Source of the DNA: Acetobacteraceae bacterium
GTDB lineage: Bacteria; Pseudomonadota; Alphaproteobacteria; Acetobacterales; Acetobacteraceae
Direction of reading: 5' to 3'
Assembly: GCA_025356735.1 (NCBI GenBank)
Contig: JANXRT010000349.1
Span: forward strand, 1 to 35,029
Length of the DNA: 35,029 nucleotides
The notes under the pieces were generated by a model that was not told the DNA's origin, did not search any database, and saw nothing but the letters and a program-made list of their open reading frames with translations. Of this stretch, positions 15,790 through 22,085 are shown one piece after another. The position numbers were made by a program, and so were the translations under genes. Positions within the stretch are counted from its first letter, which is position 1. The number at the start of each line of letters is the position of its first letter.

Positions 15790-16107
15790 GGTCCAGGCTT
15801 CCGGGCAGCTCGCGGCGGGCGCCGCCATCAGGGCAGCAAGCCTTATCAAGCCTGTTGGCGGCGTGCAAACCTGTGGCAACGCTGGCGCCAGACCATCATG
15901 ACTTCAGACAGATGATGTCGTCATGGTCTAGCTTGTTGTTTTCTCGCGTGATTCAGAGCTTCGGTGATTACGCCTGCAGTCGTCACGCTCCGATTGCTCA
16001 TCCCCATTGGGGCATTTCACTTCATCCACAGCCAAATTCAATAAATCGCTAATTACTGCAATGTGTTAGGAAGATAGTTTACGACTTGCTAAGAGCACGG
16101 CAGCCGG
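15790..16107. other. Non-coding gap with an AT-rich segment
   Basis: No supported gene lies here. The left part up to about 15910 is GC-rich and directly upstream of the DUF1489 start. The right part is unusually AT-rich for this genome: 16021-16080 has 20 G/C out of 60. It contains a CCCCATTGGGG palindrome around 16002-16012. It lies between the plsC stop and the DUF1489 promoter side, both on the minus strand. It could hold the DUF1489 promoter, the plsC terminator or a small RNA; none can be confirmed by eye. Confidence 0.5.
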
Positions 16108-16824
16108 TTAGCCCACAGAGTTGTCCACAGCAACCGACTCCAACTCCAGCCGCTCGGCCAGCAGCCGCATCAACTCCCTGCGTGGCGTTCCAGGCTGGAT
16201 TTTCTGCCTGATGACGATATGGATCGTGCCCGGAAGTTTTCGAAAGGCCCGTCGTCCCCAGCATCTGCCGGAGTCTGTCGCCACGGGGATGACGCCAAGC
16301 CGGGTGCGGGCGGCCAGTGCGGCGATGCCCGGCTGCAGCGCCAGCGGGGCACCAGGATCGGCCCGGGTGCCTTCGGGAAAGATTACGATCTGGCGGCCTT
16401 CGGCTGCCGCCCGTTCTCCCCCGGCCATCAGGTCGCGCATCGTCTGGGCACCGAGCGAGCGATCGATCAGGATGGTGCCGGAATCCTTCAGCATGCCGCC
16501 GAACAGCGGTATCCGCATCAGTTCCAGCTTGGCGACGTAGCAGCAGGACGGCACCAGGGTCAGCCAGACCAGCGTGTCGAAGGTGGATTGGTGGCGCGAG
16601 GCGATCAGCGCGGCACCCTCGGTGGGCAGGTTCTCGGCGCCGGCGATGGCGATTCGGATACCACAGATCGGCCCCAGCCCGGCCAGCACCACCCGCGCCC
16701 AGAGCATTGCGAACCGTAGCGTGAGCGAGGGCGTCAACATCCGGATCAAGGCGCCGGGAAACACCATCACGAAGGTGACACCGAAAAACCACAGGTTGAA
16801 CAACGCCGAGCGTAGCAGGATCAT
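16108..16824 (-). CDS. plsC: 1-acyl-sn-glycerol-3-phosphate acyltransferase
   Basis: Membrane-associated acyltransferase that converts lysophosphatidic acid to phosphatidic acid in phospholipid synthesis. The family blocks are present: HX4D as HQSTFD (His78, Asp83) for catalysis and FPEGTR (residues 149-154) for glycerol-phosphate binding. The N-terminus has one or two hydrophobic helices (about residues 5-30 and 38-60). The length of 238 residues is typical. The ATG at 16824 overlaps the stop of the upstream ydcF-like gene by four bases (ATGA), so it is the last gene of the ftsE-ftsX-ydcF-plsC operon. Confidence 0.93.
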   Translation of the reverse strand: MILLRSALFNLWFFGVTFVMVFPGALIRMLTPSLTLRFAMLWARVVLAGLGPICGIRIAIAGAENLPTEGAALIASRHQSTFDTLVWLTLVPSCCYVAKLELMRIPLFGGMLKDSGTILIDRSLGAQTMRDLMAGGERAAAEGRQIVIFPEGTRADPGAPLALQPGIAALAARTRLGVIPVATDSGRCWGRRAFRKLPGTIHIVIRQKIQPGTPRRELMRLLAERLELESVAVDNSVG

Positions 16825-17444
16825 GGTCGCGCGCTCCGGCGTTCCGGGACAATGTCGGACAGGCCGATCACCGCCGCCAGGTATTTGGTGAATTCGTTGG
16901 CAAGCAGGTATAGCCGCCGCCAGCCATCATATCCGGGCGGATCGACGGCAACCGGGATCAGCCTGACGCCCGGCAGCACGCGGGCGAGTTCGATCATGGC
17001 GCGCGGCATGTGATAGGCGGCGGTGACGACCAGCAGCGAGCGGATGTTTTCCCGCGCCACCCAGCCGGCCGCTTCGATCGCGTTGCCATGGGTGGACAAC
17101 GCGCGCCGGCCCAGGGTGACGCGGCCGGCGAGCGGCGCCGGATCGACGCCGGCGCGGACCGCCAGCCCGCCCAGCTCGGCCCCGCCGCCGATGCCCGACA
17201 GCAGCAGCCGCCCGGCGCGGCCGGCGGCCAGCATCCGCAGCCCGGTCTCGACCCGATCGGCGCCGCCGGTCAGCACCATGATGCCGTCGGCCGAGAGGCT
17301 GGGAGACGCCACCGCCTCGACCCGCCGGTCGAACCAAACGAGTCCGAGAAGCCATGCCACCAGAAGGCCAGCGAGCGCCAGCAGCCAGTGCCGGCGTTCC
17401 ATCCGGCGCCGGCGCGGCCGTTCGATGATGCTCGCATCCGTCAT
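16821..17444 (-). CDS. YdcF family (DUF218) membrane protein
   Basis: Single-span inner-membrane protein with a DUF218 domain, of the ElyC/SanA/YdcF group, some members of which affect envelope integrity. A cytoplasmic Arg-rich start is followed by a transmembrane helix at about residues 19-38. The DUF218 domain then shows GIMVLTGGADRVETGLRML, LSGIGGG, STHGNAIEAAGWV and VVTAAYHMPRAM. The protein has 207 residues. It overlaps ftsX and plsC by four bases on each side, so its expression is tied to cell division and phospholipid synthesis genes. The biochemical function of the family is poorly known. Confidence 0.88.
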   Translation of the reverse strand: MTDASIIERPRRRRMERRHWLLALAGLLVAWLLGLVWFDRRVEAVASPSLSADGIMVLTGGADRVETGLRMLAAGRAGRLLLSGIGGGAELGGLAVRAGVDPAPLAGRVTLGRRALSTHGNAIEAAGWVARENIRSLLVVTAAYHMPRAMIELARVLPGVRLIPVAVDPPGYDGWRRLYLLANEFTKYLAAVIGLSDIVPERRSARP

Positions 17445-18454
17445 GGCAGCCGCCGCAGCCAGCTCCGCACCGTCGCCTGGGCGGTGACGAAGCCGATCGC
17501 GCCGGCGGCGACCGGCAGGGCGGGCAAGCCGAACCAGAGCAGGGCCGGCAGCTGCGGGAACCCGGCGGAGGCGGCCTCAGCGCCCCCTGAAACGAACGGC
17601 GCCCCCAGCTGCGCTAGGCCAAGCAGCACCGGCAGTGCGGCGGTTGCGCCAAGCAGTCCTCCGATCGCCGCCAACCGCGTGGTTCGGCGGGTGAATCGGC
17701 CAGCGATGTAGCCGTCGGTGGCGCCAAGCCCGTGCACGATCTCGATCGCCTGGCGGCGTTGCACCAGGCCGGCACGGGTCGCCGCCGCGACGACCGCGGC
17801 AGCGACGCCCGCCACGACCACCAGCACGCCGCCGGCGCAGGCTTGCAGGCTGCGCGCCAGCGTCGCCAGCCGGCCGATCCAGACCTGGTGGCTTTCGACC
17901 AGCGTTCGCGGCACCGCGGCGGCAAGCTGGCGTTCGAGTTCGTCCAGCTTCGGCGGCGTTGCGCCGAGCCGGACCTGGACCACGCCGGGCAGCGGCAAGG
18001 TGAGGCGCTCCAGTCCGTTGTTTGGCCCGGCGCCGATCCATGGCGCCAGCAGCTCGTTCAGCTCGTCATCCGACAGCGCCCGTGCCGAGACGACCCCGGG
18101 TGTGCGCGCCAGCATCGCGACCACCCGGTCGCGCCGCGTCTCGCCGCGCGCCGAGCCTGGTTCCATGGCGAGGCCCGGATCCGGCACCTGAACCGTCAGC
18201 GTGGAGGCTGCGCCATCTTGCCAGTGACGTGCCAACGATGCGGCGACGAAGAACCCGGCCAGGCCCAGCGCCGCCAGGAAGGCCATCGCCGCGACCAGCG
18301 CCGGCAGCATCCGGTCGTCTAGCGCGCGGCGCAGGCCAAGCTCGTCGAACCCGGCCGGCCGCAGGTTTTTTCTGCGTCGCAGCTTGTTGGCGCCCGGCTT
18401 GTTAGGACTCGGCTTGTTAGGACTCGGCTTGTTGGGGGCAATCGCCTGGGCCAT
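17441..18454 (-). CDS. ftsX: Cell division protein FtsX
   Basis: Membrane partner of the FtsE ATPase. FtsEX sits at the division septum and transmits ATP-dependent conformational changes to periplasmic cell-wall hydrolase activators such as EnvC. The 337-residue protein has the FtsX layout: a cytoplasmic N-terminal tail, a first helix at about 50-75, a periplasmic domain (about 76-195), and three further helices toward the C-terminus, two of them around the VVVVAGVAAAVVAAA and IGGLLGATAALPVLL segments. The tail contains a pentapeptide repeat, NKPSPNKPSPNKPGANK, encoded by four 15-base tandem repeats. It starts three bases after the ftsE stop. Confidence 0.92.
   Translation of the reverse strand: MAQAIAPNKPSPNKPSPNKPGANKLRRRKNLRPAGFDELGLRRALDDRMLPALVAAMAFLAALGLAGFFVAASLARHWQDGAASTLTVQVPDPGLAMEPGSARGETRRDRVVAMLARTPGVVSARALSDDELNELLAPWIGAGPNNGLERLTLPLPGVVQVRLGATPPKLDELERQLAAAVPRTLVESHQVWIGRLATLARSLQACAGGVLVVVAGVAAAVVAAATRAGLVQRRQAIEIVHGLGATDGYIAGRFTRRTTRLAAIGGLLGATAALPVLLGLAQLGAPFVSGGAEAASAGFPQLPALLWFGLPALPVAAGAIGFVTAQATVRSWLRRLP
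18381..18440 (-). repeat. Four tandem 15-base repeats in the start of ftsX
   Basis: Units at 18381-18395, 18396-18410, 18411-18425 and 18426-18440; the middle two are identical (GGCTTGTTAGGACTC) and the outer two diverge in their last bases. In frame they encode repeated NKPSP-type pentapeptides in the cytoplasmic tail of FtsX. The length is a multiple of three, so gain or loss of units would not break the gene. Confidence 0.9.
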
Positions 18455-18457
18455 CGG

Positions 18458-19180
18458 TTAGTTTCGCCTCGCCGACAGCAGCCGGCCCTGGTCGAGCCGC
18501 AGCGCGGGCGCCGGATGGCGCGCCACCAGCGCGTCGTTGTGGGTCGCGATCACCACTGTGGTGCCGAGCCGGTTAAGCTCCTTGAGCAGCCGCATCAACC
18601 GCTCCGCCTGGCCGTCGTCGAGGTTGCCGGTGGGCTCGTCGGCGAGCAGCAGCGCCGGGCGCGCGACTACCGCGCGGGCGATCGCGACGCGCTGCTGCTC
18701 ACCGCCGGAAAGCTCATGCGGCCGCGCGTCGGTGCGCCCATCCAGGCCGACCCACGCCAGCAGCTCCATCACATCGACTGTCAGCGCGCCCTCGGGCCTG
18801 CCGGCCAGGCGCAGCGGCAGCGCCACGTTGTCGAACGCCGACAGATGGCCGAGCAGCCGGAAATCCTGGAACACGACGCCAATGCGCCGGCGCAGGCGGG
18901 GCAGTGCCGTGCGGTTCAGCGTCGAGATATCGGCGCCGAGGATGGTCAGCCGGCCGGCGGTCGGGCGCACCGCAAGATACAGCAGCCGCAGCACGCTGGT
19001 CTTGCCGGCGCCGGACGGGCCGAGCAGCCAGCGGAACTCGCCGTCGGGCAGGAAGAAGTTCAGGTTGCGCAGGATTTCGCGCGTGTCCGAACGGCGGCGG
19101 CCGGCCTCGTCAGGCACGGTGCCGGCTTGCATGGCCGCACTTCGTGGATAGCTGAGACCGACGCCCTCAAAACGGATCAC
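18458..19180 (-). CDS. ftsE: Cell division ATP-binding protein FtsE
   Basis: Cytoplasmic ABC-type ATPase that pairs with FtsX. The ATPase parts are complete: Walker A GPSGAGKT at 54-61, Q-loop FQDFRLL, signature LSGGEQQR at 157-164, Walker B LLLADEP at 177-183, and the switch histidine in VIATHN. The 240 residues exceed the usual 220 or so because of an Arg/Asp-rich insertion at about residues 13-34, before the first strand of the core. First gene of ftsE-ftsX-ydcF-plsC; the 136-base gap to the divergent zinc-ribbon gene should contain promoters for both. Confidence 0.94.
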   Translation of the reverse strand: MIRFEGVGLSYPRSAAMQAGTVPDEAGRRRSDTREILRNLNFFLPDGEFRWLLGPSGAGKTSVLRLLYLAVRPTAGRLTILGADISTLNRTALPRLRRRIGVVFQDFRLLGHLSAFDNVALPLRLAGRPEGALTVDVMELLAWVGLDGRTDARPHELSGGEQQRVAIARAVVARPALLLADEPTGNLDDGQAERLMRLLKELNRLGTTVVIATHNDALVARHPAPALRLDQGRLLSARRN

Positions 19181-19316
19181 CTTCCTCCCTCCATCAGCCC
19201 ATGCCGGCTTGGATCACAATACCGGCATCCGCGCCATTGCCCGCAGCCCCGCCGTGCCGCTAGAACCGTTTCATCCTGGTCACGTGTATTTCGGGCCGGC
19301 GGAGTTCCCTGGTTCC

Positions 19317-19703
19317 ATGCGCCTTGTCTGCCCGTCCTGCGCCGCGACCTACGATGTCGCCTGCGACATCCTGCCACAATCCGGGCAGGTGCGGTGTGCC
19401 CGATGCGGCACCGAATGGCAGATCGAGCATCAGGCGGCGCCGGCACCGCCTGAGCCTGCTTCTGAGCCGCCGGAAATGGTGCCTCCGGCGCCGGTCTGGC
19501 CGGAGGTGCTGGCCTCTGCCCCATTGCCGACCAGCCCGGCTTCGGTCGAACCGGCTTTGCAGAAGAACCGGAATGTCGCCGCGGCCTGGGCGCTCAGCCT
19601 GCTTGTGCTGGTCATGCTGGCCGTCGCCGTCTTTGTCTTCCGGGGTGACATCCAACGCACCTGGCCACCCAGCACGCGTCTTTTTTCCTTGTTCGGCTGG
19701 TGA
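19317..19703 (+). CDS. MJ0042-type zinc-ribbon membrane protein
   Basis: A 128-residue protein with an N-terminal zinc ribbon of the MJ0042 type: Cys5, Cys8, Cys27 and Cys30 in CPSC and CARC. A Pro/Ala/Glu-rich linker (about 36-85) and one transmembrane helix near residues 90-112 (WALSLLVLVMLAVAVFVF) follow. The ATG at 19317 places the first Cys pair at the start, as in family members; a longer upstream reading is not supported. In alphaproteobacteria this gene is often found divergent from ftsE, as here. Its role is not established. It ends 11 bases from the stop of the convergent glycosyltransferase gene. Confidence 0.85.
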   Translation: MRLVCPSCAATYDVACDILPQSGQVRCARCGTEWQIEHQAAPAPPEPASEPPEMVPPAPVWPEVLASAPLPTSPASVEPALQKNRNVAAAWALSLLVLVMLAVAVFVFRGDIQRTWPPSTRLFSLFGW

Positions 19704-19714
19704 CCCGCACGCCC

Positions 19715-20974
19715 TTATCCGACGGTCAGTTTCAGGATCAGCGCCTCGTAGGCGGCGACGTACGCGTCCATCGCCAAATGCCGCTCGGCATGGCGCCGGG
19801 CGCCGACGCGAAGCCGGGTCGCGAGCGCCCCGTCCTCCAGCACCTCCAGCACGCGGCGGGCCAGGGCCGCCGGATCAAAGAACGAGGTCAACAGGCCATT
19901 GGCGCGGTGGCGGATGAATTCGCGCACCGGCTGGGTGTCGGAGCCAATCACCACGCAGCCGCAGGCCAGCGCCTCGCGCAGCGACCATGAGGCAACGAAC
20001 GGATAGGTCAAATAGATATGCGCGTCGGAGCGGGCGAGCAGGCCGAGATAGGTGCCGTAATCCACCCGTCCGGGAAAGACTACCCGATGCGGATCGATCC
20101 CGTCCGCCAGCTCCGCCAGCATCGTCTCGCGCCAGGTGCCCCATGGCGGCGCCGCGCCGTAGCTGACGCCGTCGCCGCCGACGATGACCACGCGCAGGTC
20201 GCGACGCTCGGCCAGCAGGCGCGGCAACGCGCGCATCAGCAGGTGAAAGCCCCGGTATGGCTCCAGGTCACGGGCGACATAGGTCACCAGCTTTTGGTCC
20301 GGTGCGATGATCGCATTTCCGACGTTGAACGGCCGGTGCCCGGCGGGCGACCGGGCGGTGATGCGTCCCGGCGATCTTGGCGCGCAGGTTACGAGATCGA
20401 CCCCCTCTGGCAGCAGGGAGATGTGGGCGTGTGCCCAGGCCGGATACGTGGAAAGCTGCCACCGTGTCGGCGTCTGGCCGTGGATGCGCGGGTTGCGCAC
20501 GGACAGGTCGAGCGCCAGGTGGTTGATCGCGTTCTTGGCACGGATGCGCGGAAATTCCGCGGGCGCGATCGGGAACTCGGCGTCGAAGCCGACATCGATG
20601 CCCTCGGTCTGGTAGAAGAACTCGAAGTAGCCGAGCATCGGCACGCCCGGCCAGACGTCGGCCAGGTTGAGCAGTTCGCCCCAGCCGTGATGGCCGATGA
20701 TGATGTCGGGCTCGAAGCCCAGCCCCTTCAGGTTGGCCGCCGCCATGGCCACGACATCGGCGCGGCGTAACGCGGCATCGAGCTCCTGCGCGCCGGGATG
20801 GGCATCGGCGTTGGCGGGCGCCGGCTTGCGGTAGGGCAGCTTTCGCACGCCGGGAATGTGGTTCGGGTTGGGCTCGGTGATGAAGACGATCTCGTGGCGC
20901 TTCGACTTCGCCAGGTGGCGAACGAAATGGAGGAACTGGCCGGGGAAGTTCTGGTGGACGAAGAGGTACCTCAA
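19715..20974 (-). CDS. Glycosyltransferase, GT4-like (PF12000-type N-terminal domain)
   Basis: Two-domain GT-B glycosyltransferase of 419 residues. The N-terminal half matches the Glyco_trans_4_3 type, with RYLFVHQNFPGQFLHF at the start and GVPMLGYFEFFYQTEGIDVGFDAEF in the middle. The C-terminal half is a Glycos_transf_1 domain with VTYVARDLEPYRGFHLLMRALP and a donor-binding segment WSLREALACGCVVIGSDTQPVREFI. No ATG is near the conserved start; TTG at 20974, giving MRYLFVHQ, is the best choice, and another TTG two codons upstream is possible. The leader is repeat R4. It is the last gene of a three-gene glycan group; donor and acceptor sugars are unknown. Confidence 0.85.
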   Translation of the reverse strand: MRYLFVHQNFPGQFLHFVRHLAKSKRHEIVFITEPNPNHIPGVRKLPYRKPAPANADAHPGAQELDAALRRADVVAMAAANLKGLGFEPDIIIGHHGWGELLNLADVWPGVPMLGYFEFFYQTEGIDVGFDAEFPIAPAEFPRIRAKNAINHLALDLSVRNPRIHGQTPTRWQLSTYPAWAHAHISLLPEGVDLVTCAPRSPGRITARSPAGHRPFNVGNAIIAPDQKLVTYVARDLEPYRGFHLLMRALPRLLAERRDLRVVIVGGDGVSYGAAPPWGTWRETMLAELADGIDPHRVVFPGRVDYGTYLGLLARSDAHIYLTYPFVASWSLREALACGCVVIGSDTQPVREFIRHRANGLLTSFFDPAALARRVLEVLEDGALATRLRVGARRHAERHLAMDAYVAAYEALILKLTVG

Positions 20975-20994
20975 AGCCAAAGCCAAGCAAGGAT

Positions 20995-21063
20995 GGGGCT
21001 CTGCCCCAAACCCCGCCCCACCTGCAAGCATTGGGGTAGCGCCCCGGGGCGCCTCACTTAGGG
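20995..21063. repeat. Palindromic intergenic element, copy R4 (half element with insertion)
   Basis: One arm of the repeat family, starting with GGGGCTCTGCCCC. The core hairpin GGGG-TAGCG-CCCC is at 21033-21045, and the conserved CTCACTTAGG spacer comes at the end. Relative to R1 it carries about 17 extra bases between the end palindrome and the core hairpin. It fills the gap between two minus-strand genes: the stop codon of the 318-residue protein (21054) falls inside the element, and the glycosyltransferase start follows about 20 bases beyond it. Confidence 0.78.
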
Positions 21064-22010
21064 GTGGCGCCCTTGGCTTTCCTTGGCACCAGCCAAGCAG
21101 GCCCCCGCGGCAGCAGCACGATCCGGAACGCCTCCAGCGGCGCCAGGCTTTCGCACTCGCATGCCTCATCCGCACCCACCGGTCCGGCGCGGCTGCCATC
21201 GACGAAGCTGGCGCTGCAGGCAAGTTCGTAGCGCGCAGCGAGATCGCCTTTCAGCCGCAGCCGGAGGCCGAGCAGCGGCAGCGCCATCCCGCGTGAGCCG
21301 CAGAACTGCCCGCCCGCAATCCACGGGCTATTCCAGCCGCGGCCCAGCACCGCCTGGTATTCGATGCCCTGCGTGCCGAGCGGCGCCGGCGGGATAATGG
21401 AAAAACCCTCGATCCAATGGCCGCTGCCGGCAACGCCGAGCCATTCGCCCAGCCGCACGCCGACATCGCCGGTTGCCTGCACGTGAGCTATTACCTCCGC
21501 GTCGGTCGGAACCAACGAGACGGCTGCCGTCTGCGGGCGGTCCGGCCCGAGCCGAAGCACCTGCAGCCGTGGCGCGTTGTCCGCGGTCTGGCCCGGCGCC
21601 TGATAGATGGTGACCAGGATCTGCGCCGGCCCCTCGGCGACACGGATCAGCGCCGCGGCACCGGCGCCGGTAAGCCAGCCGTCGTCGCTCAGGGTGCGGA
21701 TGCGTATGGCGTCGGAGGGCACACCGGGCGGCAGCGACAGCCGCACTGCTGGCAGCCCGTTGCCCGGTTCCGCGGCCACCGGCGAGCCCGGCGCGTGGAA
21801 CACGCAGAAGGTGCCGGCGTCCAGCGACATCAGATGGCCTGACACCCGCAACTCGGCGACAAGGCCCGGCGCCTGCCTGGGTTTGGCGCCGTTGTCGGGC
21901 GCCGTGAGTTTAGCCACCGGCTGGGGCATCCCAAGGTCGGGCGCGCATGGCACCACCGGCTGTGGAACACTTGCCTTCCTCACGGCTGCCGGCTTGCGCG
22001 CGTCGTGCAT
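21054..22010 (-). CDS. Unrecognised protein in glycosyltransferase cluster, weak ChW-like segment
   Basis: A 318-residue protein I cannot assign. It has no signal peptide or membrane helix, a Pro/Ala-rich first 50 residues, and a mostly beta-type composition after that. Residues about 218-254 (YQAVLGRGWNSPW...GGQFCGSRGMALPLLGLRLRL) resemble the hydrophobic repeat with conserved tryptophan (ChW), a module found in secreted or sugar-related proteins; the match is by eye and weak. It sits between two glycosyltransferase genes on the same strand, so a role in glycan modification is likely by context only. The start is uncertain. The ATG at 22010 has no well-spaced ribosome site, whereas an AGGAGA site upstream is well placed for an out-of-frame ATG 14 bases earlier. 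The stop lies in repeat R4. Confidence 0.7.
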   Translation of the reverse strand: MHDARKPAAVRKASVPQPVVPCAPDLGMPQPVAKLTAPDNGAKPRQAPGLVAELRVSGHLMSLDAGTFCVFHAPGSPVAAEPGNGLPAVRLSLPPGVPSDAIRIRTLSDDGWLTGAGAAALIRVAEGPAQILVTIYQAPGQTADNAPRLQVLRLGPDRPQTAAVSLVPTDAEVIAHVQATGDVGVRLGEWLGVAGSGHWIEGFSIIPPAPLGTQGIEYQAVLGRGWNSPWIAGGQFCGSRGMALPLLGLRLRLKGDLAARYELACSASFVDGSRAGPVGADEACECESLAPLEAFRIVLLPRGPAWLVPRKAKGATPK

Positions 22011-22085
22011 TGGGTATCGAGCATCGTTTCTCCTGTGATCCTCTGATATCGAAATTACATGATCTACCGGTAAATGCCGGCGGGA

